This document shows positions 11,417 to 22,771 of a stretch of DNA of 64,000 bases, in pieces. A program made the translations under genes and the position numbers. The notes under the pieces are model-generated. The model was given only the letters and a program-made list of their open reading frames with translations, was not told the DNA's origin and did no database searches. How positions within the stretch are numbered: position 1 is the stretch's first letter; the number at the start of each line of letters is the position of its first letter. The DNA comes from Oegoconia quadripuncta (taxonomy: Eukaryota; Arthropoda; Insecta; Lepidoptera; Autostichidae): positions 186,001-250,000 of the forward strand of contig OX438744.1 of assembly GCA_949316235.1 (NCBI GenBank), written 5' to 3'.

Positions 11417-11912
11417 CCGGCGCGAGCGGCGAGCGGCGGGCGCACAAAGCGCAAGCGACACCCTACAAATTACCTCTCATGTCAACAAGGGCGTGCTACC
11501 TTATTAAAGCACCGCTCTCGGCTGCACTGTAATTTTTGTTTCATGAATTATGTGGAAACTCGAACATGGATTCACGTTGCTACTAATTGTCATTGTTTCC
11601 TCAGTAGATGGAGTTTATGCCGACATGATTATGGAGTGGGTGGGGGCTACGGATTTTAGATTTAAGCATAGTCGTAGTCTTTAGAGTATAAAATGTAAAA
11701 AGTAACAAGTTAATTTATAAATTATATTTTTGTAAACAAGAGCACGGGCCATGTGCCTGTGTAGATTTAAATTACTTGATGGTGTATTATTAAATATCCG
11801 TCTGGTTTTCAACTAACTCTCTTTTCTGTGTTTGACAATGTTGTGATTAAAATGAGTGCCTGTTTCCTTAATAAAATGGTGGATCTTAGGCTAGTATTAA
11901 TGTACTAATATA
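11417..11912. other. Unassigned sequence
   Basis: Nothing recognised between the hexanucleotide array and the SINE at 11913. The sequence turns AT-rich after 11650. Confidence 0.3.
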
Positions 11913-12166
11913 CTTGGATATATACAGACAGCGCCATCTAGTTCCACACTAAGCAACTAGGCTTGTGTTGTGGATACCAGATGGTTGACACTACACAAAT
12001 AATTTTTTTTTTGTAAATAAATACATAAATAGAAGAAAAACATCCATAACTCGGGTACACATGTCCGTATTCATCATACAAACATATGCCCCTAGCGGGA
12101 TTCGAACCCACGACCTTTTGGTATAGCAGCAGAGTTTCTAACCACTACACCAAACAGGTCGTCAAT
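11913..12166 (-). mobile_element. tRNA-derived SINE family A, copy 1
   Basis: On the minus strand the head reads TGACGACCTGTTTGGTGTAG (A-box region) and GTGGGTTCGAATCCCGCTAG (B box), giving a tRNA-like Pol III promoter. The body contains TGATGAATACGG. The 3' part reads CCATCTGGTATCCACAAC and AACTAGATGGCGCTGTC. The acceptor stem does not pair and the body continues for 180 bp, so it is a SINE and not a tRNA gene. Confidence 0.75.
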
Positions 12167-12320
12167 TCTTCTTCTTGTAAATCTCTTTGCTGCTGGAAGA
12201 AATTTCATTGTAGAAATAAGCAGAACCTGTTGTGTCGTCTCTATTATGTTGTATCTGTATGTATTTTTTCTTGTGTGCAATAAATGATAAGTAAATAACT
12301 AAATAAAAATAAATATAATA
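12167..12320 (+). mobile_element. LINE or SINE 3' tail fragment
   Basis: Second copy of the unit at 6978-7112, in the opposite orientation. It ends in TGCAATAAATGATAAGTAAA followed by an A-rich tail with AATAAA-like strings. It abuts the head of SINE A with no gap. Confidence 0.7.
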
Positions 12321-12380
12321 AATTCGTTCTTGAGTTTGAGATCCCGTCTCAGTCTCAAGACCATAATTTCTGATGCTGTT

Positions 12381-12512
12381 TTAATATGCAGCAGATTCTC
12401 AAGCGTCAACTTGAGGCCACGTCAATCTTGAGAACGGTGTATTAATATGCAGCAGATTCTCAAGAGTCAACTTGAGGCCGCGTCAATCTTGAGAACGGTG
12501 TATTAATGCGGG
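12381..12512. repeat. Tandem duplication, period 61 bp, two copies
   Basis: TTAATATGCAGCAGATTCTC occurs at 12381 and 12442. Each unit contains CTCAAG, CTTGAG and CTTGAGAAC blocks that can pair. The right end, GTATTAATGCGGGCC, resembles PIF/Harbinger-type termini, so it may be part of a MITE. That is inference only. Confidence 0.7.
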
Positions 12513-12584
12513 CCTTAGAGTGAGTGAAATAAACGTTAAGACGTTGTGTTTAGAATGAAATTGTACTCGTCGTTTAAATTACAG

Positions 12585-12724
12585 GTGAATTGGAAACATC
12601 ATCATTGTACGGTCTAGCCTTAGTTGACGACACTAGTTCGACGACGATACAGATTGTGGAGATGCAGATGAGGATGTTGAAGTTGTTGGAGCGCAGTAGA
12701 GAAGAGAGAATGACGAAGGAGTAG
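12585..12724 (+). CDS. Candidate terminal coding exon, 45 codons
   Basis: A splice-acceptor-like TTTAAATTACAG ends at 12584. It is followed in phase 1 by an open frame of 45 codons from GAA (12587) to TAG (12722-12724). The peptide starts ELETSSLYGLALVDDTSSTT and then has an amphipathic, helix-forming stretch IQIVEMQMRMLKLLERSREE ending MTKE. The composition (charged, Leu/Met heptad-like spacing, no low-complexity bias) looks like a real protein C-terminus. No family is recognised and no upstream exon was found. It might be the last exon of a host gene or of a DNA-binding ORF of a Harbinger-type transposon, given the possible MITE immediately left. No AATAAA was found close downstream. Confidence 0.35.
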
Positions 12725-13994
12725 GAGATAAGTTTATTGTATATACGTAAGTTAAAGTTAGTTACTTAAGACGAGTTTAAGATTCCTTCTCTAGATGTAG
12801 TTCCTGTCAGTATCAGTTTAATATTCGTAATGCTCGCTGTTTTGGTGTGAATTATATGTTTCCATTGTCGCGCGTAGTGACGTATGTGAATAGGTCACGT
12901 ACGTGAAAAATGCACGGTGCAGATCGTACAATCATAGAAGGTATAGAAACAACAAAGATAAAAAGCAATGAAAGATTTAACAAAGTCAACATAACTCAAA
13001 ATTTTATGATAGACGATTGCTGGAAATCATGTTCCGGTGTGCGGGGTGCAGGGGTGCGATGGGAGGGGGGGGGGGGGACGGGGGGGACGAGCGGCCGACA
13101 CAAGTGGAGCCAATTTAGGTCTCCACGAGAGCTCGCCGAGCCGAGAGGAAAATGAAGGAAATTTACTTTTCAGACCTGTGCAAATCTTGTTACGTGAAAT
13201 ACATCCTTTATGTACCAGTACAAATAGAATAAATGAATTGCCTCGGTGGGGCCATTGAAATTTATAGCCTTAAATAGGTTAGGGTCTCCTCTCGCAGGGT
13301 AGAAAAGCGGAGATTGAAAAATAAAACACAAATTTCATTCATAGCTGTAGCTAATACGATCAAACGATTCGCAGCCAACCGTATTGCGGAAAACTGACAA
13401 GGTTGGCACACGTCTCCTTACATATCGACGCTATACGCTCACAGAGGCACCACACCCTAGGTCCATTAGTTAATTGCTCGGAAAACTGCCACCTCTTGAC
13501 ACTCGTCCCGCCTCGCGGATCGCCGCGGCGCCGCACTTCCGCGTTTTGTTCTTGTTCTAAAGTACCTCTGCGACACAGAGCAACCAGACTCGTGAACTGA
13601 GGGTTCAAATTATGGATAAGCCTTACCACTTAATTCTTATATTATATCTCTGTACTACGCTATTTGTTCAAGGTTCCTCCTGTGCCAATATCATGAATGT
13701 ATAGGCGGAGCCGGAGCATGATATAAATTAAATCGAAATTTTTTATAAATTAAAAAGTAATATTACCACACTGCTTCGGTAGCAGTAACATGGTTACAAC
13801 TGGTAAACGTACGGTAACTTTAGATTTTTTTATCTTCAATTCTGTGAAATAAAATTCGAGAAAAGTAAATCACTTCCATATCTTGTGCATTAAAATGCAC
13901 ACAAAATATGGTTAATGTGAAACTGGTTACAATGATATTCAGATTCATGGTATTTTACTGGTTTAACCTTGTCTTAAACTTTCACTTTGTGCCT
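12725..13994. other. Unassigned sequence with one G-run islet
   Basis: No gene or repeat recognised except the G-rich islet at 13034-13090. An open frame at 12910-13155 is driven by the G-run and has no motif. Confidence 0.3.
13034..13090. other. G-rich islet with a 13-base G run
   Basis: G runs at 13051-13054, 13065-13077 and 13080-13086 could form a G-quadruplex on the plus strand. Confidence 0.5.
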
Positions 13995-14320
13995 CGAACG
14001 AAGGTTCAAGGTCACCCAAAGGGCAATGTGGGATCGAATCAGAAATGAGGAGATCCCCAAGAGAACCAAGGTGACCGATATAGCTCAAAGAATTGCCAAA
14101 GTTAAGAGGCAGTGGGCGGGGCACATAGCTCGAAGGGTCGACGGCCGTTGGGGCGGGAAGGTTCTCGAGTGGCGACCACGCACCGGAAGACGCAGCATGA
14201 GTAGGCCCCCCACGAGGTGGACCGACTATTTGGTGAAGATCGCGGGAAGCCGCTGGATGCGAGCAGCGTAGGACCGATAGTTGTGGAGTCTTTGGGGAAG
14301 CCTTTGTGACAATTAAAGCG
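13995..14320 (+). pseudogene. RTE-type LINE ORF2, C-terminal fragment
   Basis: The frame from 13987 encodes TKVTDIAQRIAKVKRQWAGH followed by IARRVDGRWGGKVLEWRPRT, GRRSMSRPPTRWTDYLVK and SRWMRAA. This is the highly characteristic C-terminus of RTE-like endonuclease/reverse transcriptase proteins. A stop at 14269-14271 and a shift then leave the normal last residues in another frame (LWSLWGSL near 14285). Everything upstream, including endonuclease and RT, is missing, as expected for a 5'-truncated insertion. The element's own short 3' UTR ends near 14330. Confidence 0.85.
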
Positions 14321-14837
14321 AATTATTTTTGTATCATTACTGGATACTCGTGAATCCTCTTTCATTAATTTTTTCAACTCTAATTCTAGAGATTTTCTAA
14401 ACGAACTTGAATAATAATTGGATTGCTAATTAGTTTTCTTTTTAGCAACTTACTATGACACAACTGAATACTATTATATCCTCCGCAAAAGGGTTGCTTG
14501 TTCTTGTTATCGTCTCTGTAGTTCGATGCTGCAATACAATGGTAACATGCCCTATTGTTGTCTAGTGTATTATTGTAGCCAAACTACAAGGACATTCGTG
14601 GAAAAGTCGCACCAGGCTGGTTACCGGCCCAACTAACACAAGGGGCATAAAAACCCAATAATATTCATTATTATCTTTGAATTAGAGATGGAAGTGGATG
14701 CCATTTCTGATTTAATCTCACACGCAGATTATTCGTAATTTTTTTATGTACAAAATCAATTATGATAGCATTGTTGAATTCGGCATTTTACGATAGCCAT
14801 TGTCACAAATAAGTTGGGATTTTAGATGAGCGCGCTT
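14321..14837. other. Unassigned AT-rich sequence
   Basis: Nothing recognised. Confidence 0.3.
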
Positions 14838-14925
14838 CCACCTTCGGCCTCTTCTTCGCTTAACATCAGGTGTGATTGAGGTGATGCGCTAACCCGTAAT
14901 GTTAAAATAAATGTGTATATGACAC
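14838..14925 (+). mobile_element. SINE family B, 3' fragment
   Basis: CCACCTTCGGCCTCTTCTTC and ACATCAGGTGTGATTGAGGT match the SINE B 3' end (compare 50690-50755). The 5' head is missing. Confidence 0.7.
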
Positions 14926-16299
14926 TATTCTATACTTGTGAATCTCTCTGTTCTCCTGTGCTGTAGGGTACACCGCCACAAACAGCCGGCGATGCTCCCC
15001 CGGGGGACTAAAACAATCTTGTAACAAAGTTTTGGAAAGGACATGTGTAAGTGCAGACTGAAATTGCACATTCCTCTGAGTACTACTACAATATGCAATT
15101 TACGTAGAACCGTTGCAATTGTCCCGCCAGTATTAACTGAACGACCACCGTCGCAAGTACTGGCAAGTTGGAAGATGGGATGTAAACTTTTCCTTTGTGC
15201 GGTGGACTAAGTTCGTGTAATGCTTAAAGTGGATCAAGAATTGTGAAAAATAAGGCATTAAAGTTGTAAACTGCGAGGGTGTGCGGTCGGAGCCGGAGTG
15301 GCCGCAAGTTTGAGGCGCGGCTGCCAAGTGCCAAACGGGCAGTTCAGTTATACTGCTCTAATGTTTCTACATCATAAAGTTTATACCTGTTTATTTTTAT
15401 AAGACCAATAGCATTTATAACAATTCAGAAATAAATATAACAACAGTAAACTAATTACTGATTCTCATTAAAAACATAACTGTAAATTGAAAATGTAGGA
15501 AACCCCCGAGAAAACGGCCGATTACGTTATCCAAATAAACCAAACTAACTATGTTAGAAGCTAAATATCTTCTAAACAGCTGTACCGATTTCCGTCAAAT
15601 ATGGCTAAGAATCTATTTTTTATTTATTTATTTGCTTTATGAAGAAATAACAACAAGAAGTATATGTGATACAATTTAAGATTTTAAAATTAATATTTAA
15701 AAAAAAAGATTTGAAACTAAGATTCCCGAATTTAGTTTTAAATATAAACAAAAATTCAAAAACGTGCGAAAGAGCATACATTATACTGAGATACGCCCGG
15801 ACAAAGACTAGACACACACATACATACACACAGACACACAGGCGCCGATAATAACATAGTTCCAGTTGGTTTTCGTTGGGTTTTAATATTAAAGAAATTT
15901 GAACAGATTACAACCATTTTACACAGTCGGACGGAGTTATAACATAGTGACGTGTGTTAGTGACATGTGAAGTGAGCAGAGTCATTGGTGCGGAGCTCCC
16001 AAATGTCAGTGATCTTCAACACGCCTGCCCCGTGCTGGCAAATAAGAAAGTGGAAAAGGTCAATAATCGCGCCGTCTAAGAGGATTATGTCCAGTAATCG
16101 ACTTGTATACCTGTTGATATAAATTATACGGGCGGCTCTTGGATCACTTCGATTATCCATGCTACACGAAGTATAGTCACTCGCTAGTTAGTTATGCCCG
16201 GCACAGCTTAGCCGGACTCGTGTGAAAAGGGTCGCGAGTGCAACATTGAGGCTGTGGAATAACAGAATTACGCGTGAGTGCAACGTCGATCTTGCCACG

Positions 16300-16307
16300 T
16301 GACGTCA
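16300..16307. promoter_or_regulatory. TGACGTCA (CRE/ATF-type) palindrome
   Basis: Perfect 8-bp palindrome directly after CACG, in unassigned sequence. One of six in the window. Binding is not demonstrated. Confidence 0.2.
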
Positions 16308-17253
16308 GACCAATCATGTGACGCTAATGTCCTCAAGTTGTGCTAAGAAAAGACGAGATTTGAGGCACAAGAATCTTTGTCCAGTCGTCATCTATGTTAC
16401 GTCATATAACTGTGCTAGGCCCTGCTGTGCTGTAGCTACTGACTGTCTGTACTTTGTCAACATTGATTTATATGCTCTAGATACGGTCGCGCGAACAAAT
16501 ATTTTTCGCCCTTTTCTTGGTAGATAAAACAGCGTCAGCCAACTGCTGCGAGAATGCTAAGAATAAATGGCCAAAACCGAAACCACGCACATACAATTTT
16601 TTTTTAGTCTGTGCTCACATTAAAGTGCAATAAAAAATACAGTATTGAATAAAAAACATGAGTTTTACGAGTAATGCTATTATGTTAGATAGATAATTTG
16701 TTTAAATGCTACTTCCGTTTCCTTCAATGCTCAGGGTGGCTGAAAGAGGTCTCTTAAAGAGATAAATCCACCTTTGTACATGACATATTGTTTGTAATCT
16801 GTTATAATGTAATTTTTTTTAAAGCATATACTATAATATTTGTTATATTCATAAGATACTCGCATAGTTTTTGGTCACTTGTCTGTGGTAACTGATTAAT
16901 TTTTAACAACATAAATTGGCATTTGAGACGACTGTTGGCGAACGAAGTCGGTGTATGACTGAGTTCCCATTGGTTCCAAACTCCCGTTTTAACACCAATG
17001 AAGTGGAGCCTTTTGATTGTTTCAACAACCCGGCCCATACGCAGTGATATATAAGTCAATGTTTATAAGTAACTTATCATCCATCCATCCAGTATCCATA
17101 TTGTCCCAGCGGAATTGTTCGTCCATCGCTAGTGAATGGAGACTGGTCTCAGCCATCACGGCCGTATCGTCTCAAACCGCCTCACCTCGGCACCGAACGC
17201 TCTGCAACAATGTCTTTTGTCTCTCGGACCACAAAGCCCTCCCAAACTCTGAC

Positions 17254-17283
17254 CCCCTCCCCCCCCCCTCCCCCCCCCCCCCC
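17254..17283. other. Poly-C islet
   Basis: Three C runs (the longest about 13 bases) separated by single T residues. This gives a G-quadruplex-capable minus strand. The proline-rich open frames over it are composition artefacts. Confidence 0.5.
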
Positions 17284-18002
17284 TTCCCTCGCCGCATTAC
17301 CGGCCTCTGCCCGTAATAAACTTTGTATTTACTCGCCGCCGCCTCCCTGATCTCGTGAGCTGTGTCTCTTATTTTTTATTAGGGTTCCCTTGGGTCCTAT
17401 GTTTTTCGATCCTCATCCTTGTTAATTTTTTGTCCTTCAGTAATAAGAATTTGTAATAAGGTTAGCTTGTCGGACTATATTTCATATGAAAGAATAATTG
17501 AACCGACTTCACTAAGGTTCCACTCTATCTGCGAAGTGCATCATCAGATGTTAACCACTCTGTATGGGAGTAACCTTGTAAACCTTATTAAACACTAGAA
17601 ATAATCAAAAAAAAATCGGTTAACAATTGACGACGATATCGCGTAATAAAATAATATATAACATAAAAATAAAACAAAAAAAAACGTTTTTATTTTGATG
17701 TAGGCTAATAACATAGAGCAGATTCAATAATATTTTAAGGCTCAATGGGTTGTCATTGTCATTGACATTACCACGGGCCAATAAGGTCTAATGACGTGGT
17801 CGCGCTCATTGGACCACACGCGCGCACATATAACACACACCACTACGCAATCATCCATCATTACCCGCACCATTATGCGACAGTGAAATTTCCATTGCAA
17901 AAATATTTAACCAACCATAATAATTTCCACAATATTGTAGTAGATATATATTTTAATCACATTTAACAGAACCAGTTGAAAATCCCAACTAATTCCAACT
18001 AT

Positions 18003-18217
18003 CCCAACTAATATTAAAAATGCTAAAGATTGTGCGGGTATGTCTGTATGTATGTATGTTTGTTACCTCTTCACGCCTATACGGCTAGACAGATTTGGAT
18101 GAAATTTGGTGGGTAGACAGATTAGGATCTGGAATAATATATAGGAAAAATTTTTTGCTGAACCGATTTTGATAAGATCTCCACGCGGACGAAGTCGCGG
18201 GCGGAAAGTTAGTAATA
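18003..18217 (+). mobile_element. Helitron-like non-autonomous element, copy 2
   Basis: It begins CTAATATTAAAAATGCTAAA, continues CTCTTCACGCCTATACGGCT and TTTGGATGAAATTTGGTGGG, and ends GACGAAGTCGCGGGCGGAAA then GTTAGT. The termini match the copies at 10655 and 31218. Confidence 0.6.
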
Positions 18218-18269
18218 TTAAAAGTTGGTCAATCGGTGAACATGGCTTGTATTATGGATACCAAATAAA

Positions 18270-18497
18270 GAAAATAAATATTTTGAACACTTCAATCATC
18301 TAGTTCCAAACAAATCAAAGCTTGAACTATGAATAAAAGATAATAAACATACCTACATAAATGTTTATATAACGATCCATCATTCGGGATTAAATGTTCG
18401 TAATCATCACACAAACATTTACCTCTCGCGGGATTAGAACCCACAACCATTGGTTTTGCTGATAAGGTGACTACCCACTAAACCAATCGGTCGTCAA
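18270..18497 (-). mobile_element. tRNA-derived SINE family A, copy 2
   Basis: On the minus strand it begins TGACGACCGATTGGTTTAGT, has a diverged B box (GTGGGTTCTAATCCCGC) and a TGATTACGAAC body. A further tail-like piece, GGCTTGTATTATGGATACC at 18247-18265, suggests a second partial copy at its 3' side. Confidence 0.65.
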
Positions 18498-18514
18498 ATC
18501 GTTGATATACACAC

Positions 18515-18697
18515 GAACACAAGTTTTTTTTTGGAAATATAGTATATAAATGAAAACATTCATAACTCGTGGACATAAATGTCCTTATTTATCATGCAAA
18601 CATATGTCCCTTGCGGGATTGTACAGTCTGTTGTATTGTATATAGCGGGTGTGTAGCTTTTTCAAGCTTTAACTACTACACCAAACAGGTTGTTAAT
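18515..18697 (-). mobile_element. tRNA-derived SINE family A, copy 3 (disrupted)
   Basis: The minus-strand head (ACCTGTTTGGTGTAGTAGTT) and body (GCATGATAAATAAGGAC) are present. The B-box area is broken at about 18620-18665 by unrelated sequence. It lies tail to head with copy 2. Confidence 0.6.
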
Positions 18698-18837
18698 GTT
18701 TCCTTTCATGTGTCCTTTAAACTTTAATTGTGAATATCTAATCAAGAGCGATGTGTTAGAACCCTTCCCAAGAGTAGACAGTAAAGCTTGACCGCGTACA
18801 TTTTTTATTCGGGTTGGTAAGGAACTCGATTATGGTC

Positions 18838-18885
18838 CCCGGTGCCTGCGGGGTGGCGGGGGCGGGGCGGGGGACAGAGGAGCAA
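18838..18885. other. G-rich islet
   Basis: GGGGTGGCGGGGGCGGGGCG at about 18850 contains four or more G tracts, enough for a G-quadruplex or GC boxes. No flanking gene seen. Confidence 0.45.
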
Positions 18886-18944
18886 TAAGGCCGGCCTCTA
18901 AACCTCGACCATCTCACCCTGTCAAACTATGTCCACACTAAAGT

Positions 18945-19200
18945 GTGTACATGTTTCGTTGGTGGTAGGGCCATTTCAATGTCTGCCTAGCCTTGCTAGC
19001 TACCACCATCTTATCTAAGTGCCGTGAAGCAGTGATATTGATAGCATTGTTGTGTTTCGACTGTTAAAAGTAAGATAAGCTGTCCCCTAAGTTGGTGGTT
19101 CTGGGTGAGTGTGTCTTCGGCCACACCTACCACCTTCGGCCGCATCTTCACTTAACATTAGCTGTGATTGAGATCGAGCGCTAACCCATTATACATTAAC
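18945..19200 (+). mobile_element. SINE family B, head-less copy
   Basis: It carries GCTAGCTACCACCATCTTAT, GATAGCATTGTTGTGTTTCG and the 3' blocks CACCTTCGGCCGCATCTTCA and ATTAGCTGTGATTGAGATC. The tRNA-like head is lacking. Confidence 0.7.
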
Positions 19201-19239
19201 CACCTAATTAAAAAATTTAAAACAACCCGACCATATAAA

Positions 19240-19550
19240 AATCAAACTTCTTCTCGTGCCGAGGCAATTTCAAATTTTATTGGACCAAAACTTAGCCACT
19301 CTAACAGCACTGTCTGTGGCGTTAAGGAGGTCGTCAAAGGTGCAGCTGTCAGGACACGCGGGGCAAGACAATACGTGATCCATTGTCTGTGGTGAGACTC
19401 CGCACTCGCATCGATCACTCTCGCTATCGGAGAAGCCCCACTTGTACAGATTATCTTTGCTGTAGCCAACCAAATCAAACAAAAAAGCCTACGTGATTTA
19501 GAAGCTCTCCACACGTCTGCTGCATAGAATATCTCACTTGTGGTATACAT
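19240..19550 (-). pseudogene. Non-LTR retrotransposon C-terminus with zinc knuckle
   Basis: In the minus-strand frame ending at 19270 the peptide contains CECGVSPQTMDHVLSCPACP, then DDLLNATDSAVRVAKFWSN. This C-x-C...H-x4-C arrangement followed by the RVAKFW end is the C-terminal knuckle of a LINE ORF2. Upstream residues fall in another frame, so a frameshift is present near 19480. RT and endonuclease are absent. Confidence 0.7.
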
Positions 19551-20158
19551 ATTATTATTTTGTAATATTAAATGTTGTAATATACACGATATTTTTTTTT
19601 TAATTTGACAAACTTTAACCCTTGCAGCAGTTGCTGATTACTTTTTGTGGCGTAACCTATCTTATGACACTCTGATTGTCATCAATCTAACGTTACCCCA
19701 TTAATTAAAATCCAAGACGTTTGGGTGCAACGAGGGAATAAAGGATCCCACATACATATATCTGCGAAAAACGTGACTATGTCGCGCGAGATAATATTTG
19801 CCCTGCTCATTCACTTGGATGAAACATAAAACTATCTCACTCTCACTCCTACGTCGCGCGCGACAAACGATGTCATGCTACGCAGGCTGGAAACGTTTTC
19901 AAGACGCGAATGCTTGAGAACTATCAGAAAGTCGAACGAAAGGTTCAAACGACTGTAAACTCCATGTGGACGCGCCTTTACACAACATGGCCGTCATGCC
20001 TTGACCCATCACCCGATGGCAACTTTCAGTACCTATTAACTTGATTAAAAAGTTTTAATGTCCAACCATTTAGGGTCCACTAAAGGTAAAGCCTTAACAA
20101 CTGTCCCCTATAATATAACGTTGAGTTTGTACAAATTCTGCGACTTTCATAATAAGTA
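19551..20158. other. Unassigned sequence
   Basis: GTCGCGCGAGATA near 19780 and ACTATCTCACTCTCACTCC near 19830, with GTCGCGCGCGACA at 19853-19865, look like pieces of a dispersed repeat. No ends found. Confidence 0.3.
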
Positions 20159-20702
20159 AAAAAAAACGGCCAAGTGCGTGTCTGCTTTACCAAATGTACA
20201 TTATAAGTCGTCTGTGTAAGCTATGCGTTTGACCGTAAAATTAAGTTGGTTTGTAATAGGAAAATGAGGGAATTTAAAAGAAAAAATCAGATTTAACAAC
20301 ATGTAGGTGTTTGTTGGAACTTAAATAACATTTTGGAAAAAAGCTGAATTTTATGGTTTCATATGGTTTCTTTTCTAATATTTTAAAAAAAATATATTTA
20401 ATTTAAATTTATTTTTTTGGGAAAACCAACAGCTGTTTAACAAATTATCACTTAAACTAAGAAACTGAAAGCCAATTAATATTACAGTATTTGTCTACAT
20501 AACAAGCTGTAAACAATGATACCACGCTAAATATGTTTTATCCACATTTTTTATGCTTTATTTGGCTTTGGGGCAGCAAGACACACCTTTTTTGCAAATA
20601 TGAAGACTTTAGCTTGACGGTCAGACAGATAGATAACCGGAAATATATGAACGACAGCAATAGGGCTCCGTACGGCCTTCGAGTACGGAATTCTAAAAAG
20701 AG
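20159..20702. repeat. Dispersed repeat with AAACGGCCAAGTGCG start
   Basis: It starts AAAAAACGGCCAAGTGCGTG and ends near CGAGTACGGAATTCTAAAAA. The interior has CAGCTGTTTAACAAATTATC, GACAGATAGATAACC and GACGGTCAGACAG. I recognise this as a widespread moth/butterfly repeat of unknown class. It has no protein coding. Confidence 0.45.
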
Positions 20703-21299
20703 TGTATATGTTATATTCATGTTACTGTGTGAGGTGCGAGGGACCTTGCGGGGTCGCACGGGGCGCCACCTACGAGATAGTGCGACAAAGGAACCCCTAA
20801 ATAATAAATTAAACTCACTTTGTGTATTCACCGACATCAGCGCACGTGACACCGCTATTCACTTCGCCTCGTGATTCCCGGCCCGGTCCTATTGTTCGCG
20901 GGATGAAAAACCGTGTAACGTTCTGAGGAAACTCGAACGGAATACGGATAAAGATCCTTGCAAAATCAACCACGTCGAAATGATAAATATTGTTTCCCTA
21001 GACTTTAGAGGTTATAGTCGCACGTGAGTAAATGAGGCGTGAGTCCGTAACTGAACTTCTAAATATAAACGGCACTGTGGTTCTATAGTTCGTATATTTA
21101 ACATGTTTAACCTAACAACGTAGGCTAAGTCGGGAGCGAATCGAAGCTTTGTATTTCGATGAGCATGTTTGTATTTCGAATTTCAGTGACGGTATCATTG
21201 ACTATCTTGCTTCTATCAACGGTGTGTAAAAGCTCGATTTATTACAATTCAGTATAATCTTTTTGCCCAAATAAATTTTCAAAAGAAATATCACAACGG
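20703..21299. other. Unassigned sequence
   Basis: Nothing recognised. Several stretches are richer in GC (about 20730-20790 and 20860-20900). Confidence 0.3.
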
Positions 21300-21556
21300 G
21301 TAAGTATTTGACCTCAATCACACCTGATGTTAAGTGAAGATGAGGCCGAAGGGGAAGCGTACGACCCGGAAATTCAAATATTTGGGAAACTGGCTATCTT
21401 ATCTGTTACAAGCGGAACACAACAAAGCTATCAACATTACTGTTTGGCGGCAAACCAAACCGAGTACTAAAAACATGTACCCCGCTTGAGATCGAACCCG
21501 CTATCTTCGATTCGTAAACCCTTATGTTGTTTACATTGAGCCACGGAGGCGGTTAA
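21300..21556 (-). mobile_element. SINE family B, near full length
   Basis: The reverse complement shows the head ending CCGCCTCCGTGGCTCAATGT. A diverged B box lies about 50 bases in, followed by body and 3' end (ACATCAGGTGTGATTGAGGT). Confidence 0.75.
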
Positions 21557-21924
21557 AGGAGGCGGTGTAATAAGCGCTTAATTGATACAAGCGATCAAAA
21601 TAGGCGGTATTAGTGGGTATAGATTAATTTGTAAGTGTACGTGTCGGCGGTGGCGGTGGGCCCCGGGCGGTGGCGGTCGGCACGTCGTCTCCCGCCAACT
21701 GCTAACTAACCCTAATTGTTGGGCTCCACAACGCGACCTGCGCCCCCCCATTCGCTACAAGGACACCCCAATGACAAGGGTCATTCAGAGATGGCGATAA
21801 TTAAATTCATTGTTCCTTTTCACGGCTCGGGGATTACAAAAAGTGGAGTGGACAGGTGTATTGTCTAGATACATTAAAAGACTATCCTGATGATGTTTGG
21901 CGGCAATTCGCAAACATACACTAG
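21557..21924. other. Unassigned sequence
   Basis: Contains a GC-rich patch (about 21640-21690, GGCGGTGGCGGTGG) and no gene. Confidence 0.3.
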
Positions 21925-22165
21925 CAATCGTTTCATCAGCCTGACCTGACACTGGTGGGGGACAGCTTCCTCTCACTGGAAGACTGTATGGGTCGTAATC
22001 CAATGCATGGGCTCAGTGTGAATTGGTGGATTTCTGTAAGACTAGTGTCAACCTCAGTGTTTTCATGCTGCCTTTAATTGAAAGCTGTACCGGGACCGAC
22101 TTTTAAACATGCCCTCCCAAGTACGGCAATACTAGTATTAAAATAACACTATGTGGTCATCCATT
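21925..22165 (-). mobile_element. 5S-derived SINE, copy 2 (head truncated)
   Basis: On the minus strand it starts GGATGACCACATAGTG, where the family has GGTGACCAC. It continues TTGGGAGGGCATGTTTAAAA and GTCGGTCCCGGTACAGCTTT and ends near CAGTGTCAGGTCAGGCTGAT. The A-box half of the 5S-like head is missing. Confidence 0.55.
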
Positions 22166-22231
22166 AGTATAACATTTAAAAACTGCTGCTACTGTAGGTT
22201 TAGAATGGTGTTTTGCCAGCCGCGTCACTAT

Positions 22232-22715
22232 TTTTTTTTTATATATAAGGCGGCAAACGAGCATGCGGGTCACCTGATGGAAAGCAATCACCGCCGCCCA
22301 TGGACACCCGCAACACCAAAAGGGTCACAGATGCGTTGCCGGCCTTTGAGGAAGGTGTGGGCTCGTTTCTTGAAGGTTCCAATGTCGTACTCGTTCGGGA
22401 ATACCGCTGCCGGAAGTCCGTTCCACAGGGTGGTCGTACGTGGTAAGAAGTTTCTTGAGAAACGTACAGTGGTAGACTTCCACTCATCCAGGTGATGTGG
22501 ATGGAAATTTAATTTTCGGCGAGAAGTGTATCGGTTAAATTGAGCAGCGGGTATTAGCTCGAACAGTTCTTCAGAACACTCCCCATGAAATATGCGATAG
22601 AGAATGCAGAGGGACGCGACGTCTCTTCGCAACGCCAGGGGATCCAGCCGGTCAGCGAGACTCTCTTGGCCGACAATTCGGACTGCGCGACGTTGAACTA
22701 TGATAGGTATCAGCC
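22232..22715 (-). pseudogene. LINE ORF2 C-terminus plus poly-A tail
   Basis: The minus-strand frame encodes [77 protein letters not shown] and ends [10 protein letters not shown] at 22288-22290. This is the conserved C-terminal region after the RT thumb of a jockey/CR1-group LINE. Its short 3' UTR and a T run on the plus strand (22230-22240, the poly-A tail) follow. It is 5' truncated near 22715. Other tails of this family lie at 37675, 51747 and 60499. Confidence 0.85.
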
Positions 22716-22771
22716 TAGATATTTAAAAATGTCTAACCAAAACTAAACTCAGTCCTACTTACAACTAGATA

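Larger units (their letters stand above)
14926..18002. other. Long unassigned stretch
   Basis: No coding motifs. Landmarks are a CA/ACAT-rich patch at 15810-15840, a TGACGTCA site at 16300-16307, a C-run at 17254-17283 and a CCAAT/TATA-like cluster at 17760-17840 that I could not tie to a gene. Confidence 0.3.

Noticed and set aside
11058..11659. Long open frames on both strands over the hexanucleotide array
   Set aside because: A 6-bp unit without stops opens all frames; the peptides are pure dipeptide repeats.
17760..17850. Promoter with CCAAT and TATA-like words
   Set aside because: No initiator, no downstream exon and no way to separate it from chance in AT-rich DNA.
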